Shown: one piece after another, positions 55,021 to 63,487 of the stretch
How the letters are laid out: every line of letters begins with the position of its first letter
Numbering within the stretch: the stretch's first letter is position 1
Origin: Oscillospiraceae bacterium
Lineage (GTDB): Bacteria; Bacillota; Clostridia; Oscillospirales; Acutalibacteraceae
DNA length: 64,000 nucleotides
Assembly (NCBI GenBank): GCA_015066345.1
Contig: SVOQ01000012.1
Coordinates: forward strand, 1 to 64,000
Reading direction: 5' to 3'
Translations under genes and position numbers: made by a program
The notes under the pieces: generated by a model
What the model was told of the DNA's origin: nothing
The model's input: only the letters and a program-made list of their open reading frames with translations
Database searches by the model: none

Positions 55021-56367
55021 TCACCTTAAAAGATTGTTTATATCCATCTGGGTAAGAGCCGAAAAATCCGCACTGTCAAAATCCGCAACGGCTTTGTTCA
55101 TATAAGCTCTTTCAAAAGCTTCATCAAAATTATCGAGAGAGACCTCGGTCTGTGTGCCGTCTTCCATACATTTAAGCATCGCAACACCGTTTTCCAACTC
55201 GTTGTCACCTATAACAACTGTAAACTCAGAATTCAATTTGTTAGCAAATTTCATTTGAGCTTTAATTGAACGACCAACAGTATCAATATTAACACTATAA
55301 CCCTGACTTCTGAGGTCTGCGGAAAGTTCAAGGGCTTTAAGAAGTGCATTTTCCCCTGCGCTAACAATTGAAAGATTGCATTTAGGTGCTGCAGGAAAAG
55401 GAATACCGCTTTCTTCCATAGCAATTATAAGTCTTTCAAGACCCATTGCGAAACCGCAAGCGGGCATCGGTGCACCGCCTAATTCCTCAATAAGTCCATC
55501 GTAACGCCCGCCACCGCCAAGAACGAGTCCTTTGGTCTTTTCATCAAGAGAAACGAACTCAAAAACAGTTCTTGTATAATAGTCAAGTCCGCGTACAATC
55601 TGAGGATTAACCACATAAGAAATATTTAAAGCATCAAGATATTTCTTAAGTTTTTCAAAGTGGTCGCGACAATCGTCACAGATATAATCAAGCACAACGG
55701 GTGCGCCTTCGGCTATCTTTGAGCAAACAGGACTCTTACAGTCAAGAATACGCATGGGATTGCGTTCAAGACGGGAAAGACAAGTTTCGCAAAGTTCATC
55801 CTTTTTGTCTTCAAAATATGCTTTAAGTGCCTCAGAATATTTTTTACGGCATTCGGGACAACCGATTGAGTTAATTTCAACCGCTAATTTCTCAATACCG
55901 ATAAAGTTGAAATAACTGTTAGCGAGAGCGATTATCTCTGCATCGGCAACAGGTGAACCTGCACCGAAACATTCAATACCGAACTGATGAAATTCTCTGA
56001 GTCTTCCTGCCTGAGGTTTTTCGTAACGATAGCAAGATGTGAGATAACAAACCTTCTGAGGAAGGGGTTCATTAAAAAGACCGTGTTCCAAGAAAGAACG
56101 TACTGCACCGGCAGTACCCTCGGGACGCAAAGTAATAGAACGGTCACCCTTATCGTTAAATGTATACATTTCTTTTTGAACAACGTCGGTAGTTTCACCT
56201 ACTGAACGGTCAAAAAGCTCGGTATACTCAAACACAGGTGTACGCATTTCGTGGAAACCGTAAGCCTTAGCCGTATCGAGAGCCGCCTGTTCAATGTATT
56301 GTAATTTGTAACTTTCTGAAGGTAAAGTATCTTTAGTACCTTTAATTGCTTTAATATTTCCTGCCAT
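55021..56367 (-). CDS. hisS: Histidine-tRNA ligase
   Basis: The enzyme charges tRNA-His. The 448 residues have class II motif 2 (TSCYRYEKPQAGRLREFHQ), the histidine-binding RGLDYYTRTVFE near residue 265, GGGGRYDGL, and the C-terminal anticodon-binding domain (NLSIVSAGE). The four-cysteine insertion (CPECRKKY, CETCL, CDDC) is common in Firmicutes. AGGAG lies before the ATG. No T-box is seen in the short leader. Confidence 0.96.
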   Translation of the reverse strand: MAGNIKAIKGTKDTLPSESYKLQYIEQAALDTAKAYGFHEMRTPVFEYTELFDRSVGETTDVVQKEMYTFNDKGDRSITLRPEGTAGAVRSFLEHGLFNEPLPQKVCYLTSCYRYEKPQAGRLREFHQFGIECFGAGSPVADAEIIALANSYFNFIGIEKLAVEINSIGCPECRKKYSEALKAYFEDKKDELCETCLSRLERNPMRILDCKSPVCSKIAEGAPVVLDYICDDCRDHFEKLKKYLDALNISYVVNPQIVRGLDYYTRTVFEFVSLDEKTKGLVLGGGGRYDGLIEELGGAPMPACGFAMGLERLIIAMEESGIPFPAAPKCNLSIVSAGENALLKALELSADLRSQGYSVNIDTVGRSIKAQMKFANKLNSEFTVVIGDNELENGVAMLKCMEDGTQTEVSLDNFDEAFERAYMNKAVADFDSADFSALTQMDINNLLR

Positions 56368-56395
56368 ATTAAGCTCCTGTAAAATATATTTTCAA

Positions 56396-56434
56396 TAAAA
56401 AATCGGGTGAAAGAGGCGTAACCTCACACACCCG
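56396..56434 (-). terminator. Terminator of mgsA
   Basis: CGGGTG (56404-56409) pairs with CACCCG (56429-56434) with inner GAGG/CCTC pairs. On the minus strand ATTTTTTATTG follows. It lies 12 bp after the mgsA stop and also ahead of hisS. Confidence 0.8.
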
Positions 56435-56446
56435 ACCGTAATTTAA

Positions 56447-56851
56447 TTATCCTTTAGGATTAACGATGTCACGCCAATCGAGGTCACCGCGTTCAAGACT
56501 GTGAATAAGAGCTTCCGCCGTCGCAATATTAGTAGCAACGGGGATATTATGAACATCACAAAGTCTTAAAAGGTTAGCCTCGTTGGGTTCGCCCGGTTTA
56601 GGATTAAGAGGGTCACGGAACACCAGTAAAAGGTCAATTTCATCACAAGCGATTCTTGAGCCTATCTGTTGTGCACCGCCTTGTGCGCCGCTGAGATATC
56701 TTTCTATATTAAGACCTGTTGCCTCCGCAACAAGTTTGCCCGTTGTACCTGTGGCACAAAGGCTATGCTTACTTAAAATACCGCAATAAGCTATACAGAA
56801 CTGTGTCATAAGTTCTTTTTTAGAATCGTGAGCTATCAATGCTATGTTCAT
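56447..56851 (-). CDS. mgsA: Methylglyoxal synthase
   Basis: The enzyme converts dihydroxyacetone phosphate to methylglyoxal, a phosphate-releasing bypass of glycolysis. The 134 residues have [13 protein letters not shown] at the N-terminus, the phosphate-binding ATGTTG and [11 protein letters not shown], and the catalytic Asp in [12 protein letters not shown] precedes the ATG at 56851. It stands between the FGGY kinase and hisS. Confidence 0.96.
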   Translation of the reverse strand: MNIALIAHDSKKELMTQFCIAYCGILSKHSLCATGTTGKLVAEATGLNIERYLSGAQGGAQQIGSRIACDEIDLLLVFRDPLNPKPGEPNEANLLRLCDVHNIPVATNIATAEALIHSLERGDLDWRDIVNPKG

Positions 56852-56959
56852 CAAATCACGCTCCTTAGTTGGAATCCTTTTTCAGTATTGTAACAGAAAA
56901 ACCCTTGATTTTCAACATATTATGACAATATTTTTTGCCTTTTTGTCAAAATTAATTGC

Positions 56960-58549
56960 TTATGAATTAAGGTTTTCAAAGTTTTTCTTATTTGAGGCAT
57001 AAAGGTTTTTATAAACCTCGTAATATTTATCGTAAACCTTTTTAGCTTCCATATTCGGTGTAAAGGTTTTGCTAACAGGAATAAGTTTTTTAGCATCTTC
57101 AATAGATGAACACTGTCCCATACCCACTGCAATAAGTACAGCTGCACCCATAGCACCTACGTTCTGAGGTGTATCAACGGTTTCAACTACTTTACCCGTA
57201 CAATCCGCAAGAATCTGACAAGTAAGGTCTGAGAGTGCACCGCCACCTACAAAACGAACCTTTTCAGAAGATTTAACCTTCTTCTCTTCAGTTTCAAGGA
57301 ACCATCTTAAATGGTAGCAAACACCCTCAAGAACGGCTCTTATCATTTCACTCTTACCCGTTTCAAGACTAAGGTTAAAGAACATACCTCTCGAGTTGGG
57401 GTCCTCAAATGGACAACGGTTACCGTGAAGCCAAGGTGTGAAAATAACGCCACCTGAACCTGCGGGAACTTTAGAAACCACGTGGGTCATATAATCATAA
57501 AGGCTTGTAAATTCTGCTTCGTAACCGTCGGTAACATTTTTCTTTTCGAGATAAATACCAATTTCGTCAAGAGCAAGATGGTCTTTTACCCATTCAAGGC
57601 ATTTACCTGCAGTTTCGAGTTCTGCGAAATAGTTGTATCGTCCTTCTTCTGCACCTACAACGGCGGCAATCATAGCGGAAGCATCAACTATACTCTTATC
57701 TACAACGGTTGAAACCCAACCGGATGTACCGCTATAAATATGAGTGTCACCCAAAGCAACTGAACCTGCACCAACACCTATAAGTGATGCGTCACCGCCA
57801 CCACCGAATACGGCAGTACCGGGTGCGAGACCCAATTCCTCAGCGGGTTTCGGGAGAAGTTCGCCGACTTTTTCGGCAGATTTTTTAATTTCGGGAAGAT
57901 GGTCGGGATTTACACCCAACATCTTACACATTTTTTTACTGAACTCATGTTTTTTAATATCATAAAGCAATGTAGCAAAGGCGGAGTCGTGAGTCATACA
58001 GAATTCGCCCGTCATTCTTGCAATGAAATATTCCTTAACATCAAGCCATTTATGTACACGTTTAAAGTTTTCGGGTTCGTTTTTCTCAACCCATTTGTAT
58101 TTCCATACAGGGTCTTTTACAGAAGCGGCAACGGCACCTGTAATGCTTAATGATACAAGAAGTTTAGGTATAAATGCACCTGCAACCTGAGGTCCGTATG
58201 CAATACCCTCTTTAAGCTCCTTACGTGCTCTCTGGTCCATATAGCTCATAGCACGACGTACGGGCTTTGCGTCCTTATCCACGAGGACTATACCCTGCAT
58301 CTGTGAACAGAATGAAATACCGCATATATCATTTACATCCACATCACATTTATCAAGAACTTTTCTTGTAGTGGAGCACATTGCGTCCCACCATTCCTGA
58401 GGTTCCTGCTCCGCACCACCGTCAGGGAAAACATAAAGATTATAACCCTCGGAAGCGGCGGATACTAATTTAATAGTATCACCAAGTTCAAAAATACAGG
58501 TTTTTACACCCGTTGTACCAATATCATAACTGATAGCATATTTACCCAT
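56960..58549 (-). CDS. FGGY-family carbohydrate kinase (xylulokinase-like)
   Basis: The 529 residues show the ASKHA kinase fold: the N-terminal phosphate loop DIGTTGVKTCIFE, the substrate region MSYMDQRARKEL, and the ATP-binding FVGGGALSDLTCQILADCTG near residue 445. XylB-like enzymes phosphorylate xylulose or related ketoses and polyols. No pentose pathway or transporter gene is beside it, so the substrate is open. GGAGG precedes the ATG at 58549; the in-frame start 11 codons earlier is not supported. Confidence 0.88.
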   Translation of the reverse strand: MGKYAISYDIGTTGVKTCIFELGDTIKLVSAASEGYNLYVFPDGGAEQEPQEWWDAMCSTTRKVLDKCDVDVNDICGISFCSQMQGIVLVDKDAKPVRRAMSYMDQRARKELKEGIAYGPQVAGAFIPKLLVSLSITGAVAASVKDPVWKYKWVEKNEPENFKRVHKWLDVKEYFIARMTGEFCMTHDSAFATLLYDIKKHEFSKKMCKMLGVNPDHLPEIKKSAEKVGELLPKPAEELGLAPGTAVFGGGGDASLIGVGAGSVALGDTHIYSGTSGWVSTVVDKSIVDASAMIAAVVGAEEGRYNYFAELETAGKCLEWVKDHLALDEIGIYLEKKNVTDGYEAEFTSLYDYMTHVVSKVPAGSGGVIFTPWLHGNRCPFEDPNSRGMFFNLSLETGKSEMIRAVLEGVCYHLRWFLETEEKKVKSSEKVRFVGGGALSDLTCQILADCTGKVVETVDTPQNVGAMGAAVLIAVGMGQCSSIEDAKKLIPVSKTFTPNMEAKKVYDKYYEVYKNLYASNKKNFENLNS

Positions 58550-58708
58550 ATCAATACTCCTCCATATTATGGAACTATACATTTTATATTATGCACTATT
58601 TTATGTGAATAATCAACAGTAAACAAGTAGAAATATTGCACAAATTTTATTCACTTCGTCTGTATTTTTCAAACATAAAAAATTTTTTAGAAAAACTTAA
58701 AAAAATGC

Positions 58709-58736
58709 TTGACTTTTTTAAAATCGGTGATATAAT
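58709..58736 (+). promoter_or_regulatory. Promoter of the solitary 5S rRNA gene
   Basis: TTGACT (58709-58714) and TATAAT (58731-58736) are 16 bp apart, about 37 bp upstream of the 5S gene. Confidence 0.75.
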
Positions 58737-58772
58737 AGTCAATGTTCTTCGGAGGACGAACAGTTCTTCGCA

Positions 58773-58889
58773 GTCGGTGTTGATGGCGTTGAGGGTCCAC
58801 CCGTTCCCATCCCGAACACGGTAGTTAAGCTCAACAGCGCCGAAGATACTTAGTGGGAAGCCGCTTGGGAAAATAGGGCGATGCCGACA
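58773..58889 (+). rRNA. rrf: 5S ribosomal RNA
   Basis: The 117-base gene has the conserved core CCGTTCCCATCCCGAACACG and GTAGTTAAGC, and the ends GTCGGTGT and ATGCCGAC pair as helix I. No 16S or 23S gene is adjacent: the FGGY kinase lies upstream and leuS downstream, both on the other strand. It has its own promoter and terminator. Confidence 0.95.
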
Positions 58890-58898
58890 CTAACAAAA

Positions 58899-58928
58899 AC
58901 AACCACCCAAAAGGGTGGTTGTTTTTTT
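58899..58928 (+). terminator. Terminator of the 5S rRNA gene
   Basis: ACAACCACCC pairs with GGGTGGTTGT around AAAA, followed by TTTTTT. Confidence 0.95.
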
Positions 58929-58966
58929 GTGTGAATTTTTGATAAGACATAAATTAATACAAAAGG

Positions 58967-58992
58967 AAAACTCCCCTCAGCAAGGGGAGTTT
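58967..58992 (-). terminator. Terminator of leuS
   Basis: AAAACTCCCC (58967-58976) pairs with GGGGAGTTT (58984-58992). The minus-strand continuation is TTTTCCTTTT. It lies just after the leuS stop. Confidence 0.85.
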
Positions 58993-58999
58993 CTTTGTT

Positions 59000-61405
59000 T
59001 TATTTTGCAACGATATTGATGATTTTGCCGGGAACGTAGATTTCTTTGATAATATTTTTACCATCAAGGAATTCGAGAACTTTTGCATCCGCTTTTGCGG
59101 CAGCAATTGCTTCGTCGGCAGTTGAATCTTTAGCAATAGTAATTGTTGCTCTGAGTTTACCGCAAATCTGAACGGGAACTTCAATTGTAGAGTCAACTGT
59201 TTTTGCCTCATCATATTCGGGCCACTGTGCTACTGCGATCAAGCCCTCGCCACCAAGTTCAGCCCATATTTCTTCTGCAACGTGGGGTGCAAAGGGGTCA
59301 AGAAGTTTGACGAATGTTTTAAACTCACCCTTTGTAATTGAACCTGTATCGTAGATATCATTAAGAAGTGTCATAAGTGCCGCAATAGCGGTATTGAACT
59401 TCATATTTTCAATATCTTCAGAAACTTTCTTGATTGTTTTGTGGAAAGCGGTTTCAAGTTCTTTTGAGTACTCCTCTCCATCTTTTGCGATTTCAAGAAG
59501 ATTCCAGATTCTGTCAATGAAACGTTTACAACCCTTAACACTACTTTCGCTCCAGGGAGCTGCCTTTTCGTAGTCACCCATAAAGAGTACGTAAGTACGC
59601 AGAACGTCTGCACCAAGAGCATCAACAACCTCGTTGGGGTCAACAACGTTACCCTTTGACTTACTCATTTTTTCGCCGTCAGGACCGAGAATAAGACCCT
59701 GAGCAGTTCTCTTTGCGTAGGGTTCATCAAAGGGAACTTCACCGATATCATAAAGGAATTTATGCCAGAAACGTGAGTAGATAAGGTGACGTGTTACGTG
59801 TTCCATACCACCATTATACCAGTCAATGGGACCCCAGTATTTGAGTTTATCTTTACCTGCAAAAGCCTCTGTATTATGGGGGTCAATGTAACGAAGGAAG
59901 TACCATGATGAACCTGCCCACTGAGGCATTGTATCGGTTTCGCGTTTTGCAGGTGCACCGCATTTGGGGCAAGAGCAATTAACGAAACTGTCAATTTTTG
60001 CAAGGGGACTTTCACCATCGGAACCGGGCTGGAAGTTATCAACCTCAGGAAGTTTTAAGGGAAGTTCTTCGTAAGGAACGGGAACAATACCGCATTTTTC
60101 GCAATGAACAACGGGAATGGGTTCGCCCCAATATCTCTGGCGGTTAAATGCCCAGTCCTTCATTTTATACTGAACACCCTTTTCGCCTATACCCTTTTCT
60201 TCAAGGAATTCTGCCATCTTAGCGATTGAGTCAACCTTCTTAACCATACCGTTAAGGAAATCGGAGTTAACCATTTCACCGTCTCCGGTGTATGCTTCAA
60301 CGTTGATGTCGCCACCCTTGATAACTTCAATAATATCAATACCGAATTTCTTTGCGAATTCGTAGTCACGTTGGTCGTGAGCAGGTACCGCCATAATAGC
60401 ACCTGTACCGTAACCCATCATAACATAGTCGGATATGTAGATAGGAATTTTCTTGCCGTTAACGGGGTTAATAGCCTCAAAGCCCTCAATACGCACACCT
60501 GTTTTGTCTTTTACAAGTTGTGTTCTCTCGAACTCTGTTTTCTTCGCACACTCGGCTCTGTAAGCCTCAATATCCGCCATATTACCGATTTTGTCGGCAT
60601 ATTTGTCAATAAGAGGATGCTCGGGTGCCATAACCATAAAGGTTACACCGAAAAGTGTATCGGGACGGGTTGTGTAAATCTTCATTTTCTCGCCTGTACC
60701 GTCAATCTCAAAATTAACGAATGCGCCTGTTGATTTACCAATCCAGTTAACCTGCTGAAGCTTAATGTTGGGAAGATAATCTACCTTATCAAGACCCTGA
60801 AGAAGCTTGTCTGCATATTCTGTGATACGAAGATACCAAACGTCCTTTGATTTCTGTACGATATCACTGTGACAAATGTCGCACTTACCGCCCTGAGAGT
60901 CCTCGTTTGAAAGAACAACCTTACAAGAGGGGCAGTAGTTAACAAGAGTTTTATCACGGAAAACAAGTCCGTTTTGAAACATTTTAAGGAAAATCCACTG
61001 TGTCCATTTATAGTAGCTTTCTTCAGTTGTATCAACAACTCTTGTCCAGTCAAAAGAGAAACCAACCTTTTTGAGCTGTGAGGAAAATTTCTCAATATTC
61101 ATATCCGTAACCTTACGGGGATGAATACCTGTTTTTATAGCATAGTTTTCAGTAGGAAGACCGTAAGCATCAAAACCAATGGGGAAAAGAACGTTATAAC
61201 CCTGCATTCTTCTTTTACGGGAAATAACCTCAAGACCTGAATATGCTTTGATATGACCAACGTGCATACCCGCACCGCTGGGATAAGGGAACTCTACAAG
61301 ACCATAGAACTTAGGTTTGTCGGAGTTATCCTGGGCGTGGAAAACGCCTTCGTCTTCCCATTTTTTCTGCCATTTCTGTTCAACGGCTGAAAAATCGTAT
61401 TTCAT
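59000..61405 (-). CDS. leuS: Leucine-tRNA ligase
   Basis: The enzyme charges tRNA-Leu. The 801 residues have the HIGH-type motif PSGAGMHVGH (about 42-51), zinc-type cysteines (CPSC, CDIC), the editing domain with TTRPDTLFG near 240, and the KMSKS motif GEKMSKSKGN (about 570-580). AAAGGATAGGA precedes the ATG at 61405. The upstream 90 bp hold a repeat and a possible -10 TATAAT. Confidence 0.97.
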   Translation of the reverse strand: MKYDFSAVEQKWQKKWEDEGVFHAQDNSDKPKFYGLVEFPYPSGAGMHVGHIKAYSGLEVISRKRRMQGYNVLFPIGFDAYGLPTENYAIKTGIHPRKVTDMNIEKFSSQLKKVGFSFDWTRVVDTTEESYYKWTQWIFLKMFQNGLVFRDKTLVNYCPSCKVVLSNEDSQGGKCDICHSDIVQKSKDVWYLRITEYADKLLQGLDKVDYLPNIKLQQVNWIGKSTGAFVNFEIDGTGEKMKIYTTRPDTLFGVTFMVMAPEHPLIDKYADKIGNMADIEAYRAECAKKTEFERTQLVKDKTGVRIEGFEAINPVNGKKIPIYISDYVMMGYGTGAIMAVPAHDQRDYEFAKKFGIDIIEVIKGGDINVEAYTGDGEMVNSDFLNGMVKKVDSIAKMAEFLEEKGIGEKGVQYKMKDWAFNRQRYWGEPIPVVHCEKCGIVPVPYEELPLKLPEVDNFQPGSDGESPLAKIDSFVNCSCPKCGAPAKRETDTMPQWAGSSWYFLRYIDPHNTEAFAGKDKLKYWGPIDWYNGGMEHVTRHLIYSRFWHKFLYDIGEVPFDEPYAKRTAQGLILGPDGEKMSKSKGNVVDPNEVVDALGADVLRTYVLFMGDYEKAAPWSESSVKGCKRFIDRIWNLLEIAKDGEEYSKELETAFHKTIKKVSEDIENMKFNTAIAALMTLLNDIYDTGSITKGEFKTFVKLLDPFAPHVAEEIWAELGGEGLIAVAQWPEYDEAKTVDSTIEVPVQICGKLRATITIAKDSTADEAIAAAKADAKVLEFLDGKNIIKEIYVPGKIINIVAK

Positions 61406-61423
61406 TATAATCCTATCCTTTCA

Positions 61424-61462
61424 GAAAATGCATAATGCAGAATGCAAAATGCAAAATTATCG
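61424..61462. repeat. Dispersed TGCATTTTGCATT repeat, copy 2 (left side of the four-helix-bundle gene)
   Basis: The segment reads as reiterated AATGCA/AAATGCA units ending AAAATTATCGG. It is the inverted counterpart of the segment at 61896-61936, so the gene between them lies within an imperfect inverted repeat of about 38 bp. Confidence 0.65.
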
Positions 61463-61497
61463 GAACCTGCGGTTAGCCATTATAAGCTATCGCAGCT

Positions 61498-61851
61498 TTA
61501 TAAACTTTTGTATGATGTTTTGCAAATGGATATCAGTATATTTCTGATATCATTCAAATCATCGTTTAAACTTTTATATTCTAAATCATTTATATAGTCC
61601 GTATCGTGTAACAACATTAACCAGTACATTGTTTCTGTGGCTTCTTTTAGTGCTATATTCATTTTTGATGCAAAATCATTTTTGGTTTGTCCGTTCTGTG
61701 CCTCGAAAACATTTGCACCTATACTTGTACCACATCTGACAATTTGTTTTGAAATAACGTATTCTTTTTTCTCATTCCCAAGATATTTGCCTAAATATAT
61801 AATCCGTTTTGCAAATAATCTTGTTTTGTCCATTATTATATTGTCTTTCAT
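61498..61851 (-). CDS. Four-helix-bundle protein (S23/intervening-sequence type)
   Basis: The 117 residues match the small four-helix-bundle family first seen encoded in 23S rRNA intervening sequences, also close to Avd proteins of diversity-generating retroelements. Typical are ISKQIVRCGTSIGANVFEAQNGQ and FASKMNIALKEATETMYWL. The ATG at 61851 has only a weak ribosome binding site. The gene is flanked on both sides by inverted copies of a repeat and lies between rsfS and leuS. The function of free-standing members is unknown. Confidence 0.85.
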   Translation of the reverse strand: MKDNIIMDKTRLFAKRIIYLGKYLGNEKKEYVISKQIVRCGTSIGANVFEAQNGQTKNDFASKMNIALKEATETMYWLMLLHDTDYINDLEYKSLNDDLNDIRNILISICKTSYKSL

Positions 61852-61895
61852 AACAAAAAGCAACCCATCAAATTATTATAATACCGTGCGTAGCA

Positions 61896-61936
61896 CCCTA
61901 TAATTCTGCATTCTGCATTTAGCATTTTGCATTTAA
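61896..61936. repeat. Dispersed TGCATTTTGCATT repeat, copy 3 (right side of the four-helix-bundle gene)
   Basis: The segment begins CCCTATAATTCTGCATTCTG and continues with TGCATTT units, matching the reverse complement of 61424-61462 and the direct copy at 34524-34562. An ATTACGCATTACGAATTAC stretch (61940-61961) of the second repeat type follows up to the rsfS stop. Confidence 0.65.
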
Positions 61937-61955
61937 ATAGGTTACGCATTACGAA

Positions 61956-62306
61956 TTACTCATTTATAATATCTGCAACATCAACCTTCGCCGCATCTTC
62001 CCAGAGTCTTTCAAGATTATAATAGTTTCTTGATTCCTCTGTGAAAATGTGTGTTACGACACCCTCATACTCCAAAATAACCCATCCTGTGGCTCTGCCT
62101 TCGATGTGGCTGGGTCTGAGTCCTGCTTCTTCAAGTTGAAATTCAACTTCATCCGCAAGGGCTCTGATATGGGTATTTGAATTACCTGTTACGAGAACAA
62201 AGTAATCTGCAACAATGGTAAGTTCATCAATTTTTATAACTTTAATATCGTTACCCTTTTTATCATCAAGGGCTTTAACGATTTTTTTAACTGTATCCGG
62301 AATCAT
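61956..62306 (-). CDS. rsfS: Ribosomal silencing factor RsfS
   Basis: RsfS binds L14 and blocks subunit joining when nutrients are short. The 116 residues have IDELTIVADYFVLVTGNS, the GRATGWVILEYEGVVTHIF core and YYNLERLWEDA. The start overlaps the yqeK stop by 1 bp (TAATG), with a purine-rich site inside yqeK. Confidence 0.96.
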   Translation of the reverse strand: MIPDTVKKIVKALDDKKGNDIKVIKIDELTIVADYFVLVTGNSNTHIRALADEVEFQLEEAGLRPSHIEGRATGWVILEYEGVVTHIFTEESRNYYNLERLWEDAAKVDVADIINE

Positions 62307-62893
62307 TATTTACTCTCCTGATTTATTTTCTGTAAATTAAGCATAGCATCATCAAAAGCTAAAACCGTGTCGGGATGTATTACTAAATTCCTTGTTATAA
62401 GGTCTTTTATGGTAAACCCGAGACCTTCAACAATTGCTTCATCAAGACTACGTTTAGCCTTTTCACGCATAACATCAACACCGTTGTAATCACGCTCGGC
62501 ACTGATAAAGTCCGCTATAAACACTACCTTTTCAAGTAGCGACATACCTTTTCTGCCTGTGGTATGATACCTTATGGCGTTGAGCATATCCTCATCCGTA
62601 ATTCCAAACTCTTTTTCGGCAAAAATCCTACCGCTTATAGCGTGGTAAAGTTTGGCGGCATTTATCTCATACTCTGTAAGTTCCACTTTGTTTTCAAGTA
62701 TGTACGATAACTGAAGTCCCGCAGCCTCGTCCTTACAACAATCGTGAACAAGCCCCACAGTATACGCTTTTTCGGGGTCGCAACCATAAATGAGAGCCAG
62801 TTCTTTTGCAGAGTCAGCAACATTCAACGAATGAATATATCTTTTTTCCGTAAGTCTATTCTGCAAAATTTCTTTATATTGCTCATTATTCAT
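62306..62893 (-). CDS. yqeK: HD-domain nucleotidase YqeK (diadenosine tetraphosphatase type)
   Basis: The enzyme of this family splits Ap4A symmetrically. The 195 residues contain the HD-type metal site: His in YIHSLNVADSA, HDCCKD, YHAISG and the downstream AIRYHTTG and FIADFISAERDY. It overlaps nadD by 4 bp (ATGA) and rsfS by 1 bp, the usual nadD-yqeK-rsfS order. Confidence 0.95.
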   Translation of the reverse strand: MNNEQYKEILQNRLTEKRYIHSLNVADSAKELALIYGCDPEKAYTVGLVHDCCKDEAAGLQLSYILENKVELTEYEINAAKLYHAISGRIFAEKEFGITDEDMLNAIRYHTTGRKGMSLLEKVVFIADFISAERDYNGVDVMREKAKRSLDEAIVEGLGFTIKDLITRNLVIHPDTVLAFDDAMLNLQKINQESK

Positions 62894-63486
62894 AAATACA
62901 ACCCCTTTGATTTTATATATTCCTGAACATTGATATCAATATAATCAAAACAATTATTTTTGATATTCTCACGAATGGTTGTTGAACTTATTTCAATGGG
63001 CATACTCTCGCAGAAAAGAACCCTATCTTCGCCTGAGTGAAGTACTTCACGGGCAAACTTTTTCATATTCTGCAGTTCTTCAAGGTCACGGGTTCTACAA
63101 GCCGCTACGAGTTTACACATACGCATAATTTCCTCGTATTTATACCATTTATTGAATGATAAAAACATATCATCACCCATAAACAGATATAAATCGCTCT
63201 CGGGATAAAGTTCTTTAACTTTATTAACCGTATCCACTGTGTAACTTTTTCCGCCCCTGCTGATTTCAATATCACTAATCTCAAAAAGAGGGTCATCGAA
63301 AGCGAGTTTACACATCTCATATCTTTGAGATGATAACGCACCCGAGGTATTTTTAAAAGGTGACATTGCAGTGGGAATTATTAAAACCTTTTGAGCACCG
63401 CAACTTTCTGCAAGATTTTTTGCGAGTAATTTATGCCCCTGATGAGGTGGGTCAAAAGACCCGCCGTAGATTGCAATTTTTTCCAT
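62890..63486 (-). CDS. nadD: Nicotinate-nucleotide adenylyltransferase
   Basis: The enzyme joins ATP and nicotinate mononucleotide to deamido-NAD. The 198 residues have the nucleotidyltransferase motif GGSFDPPHQGHKLLA at the N-terminus, FLMGDDMFLSF in the middle and ISSTTIREN near the C-terminus. The ATG at 63486 comes 1 bp after the stop of the fucosidase gene and has no clear ribosome binding site, which suggests translation by coupling. Confidence 0.95.
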   Translation of the reverse strand: MEKIAIYGGSFDPPHQGHKLLAKNLAESCGAQKVLIIPTAMSPFKNTSGALSSQRYEMCKLAFDDPLFEISDIEISRGGKSYTVDTVNKVKELYPESDLYLFMGDDMFLSFNKWYKYEEIMRMCKLVAACRTRDLEELQNMKKFAREVLHSGEDRVLFCESMPIEISSTTIRENIKNNCFDYIDINVQEYIKSKGLYL

Positions 63487-63487
63487 A

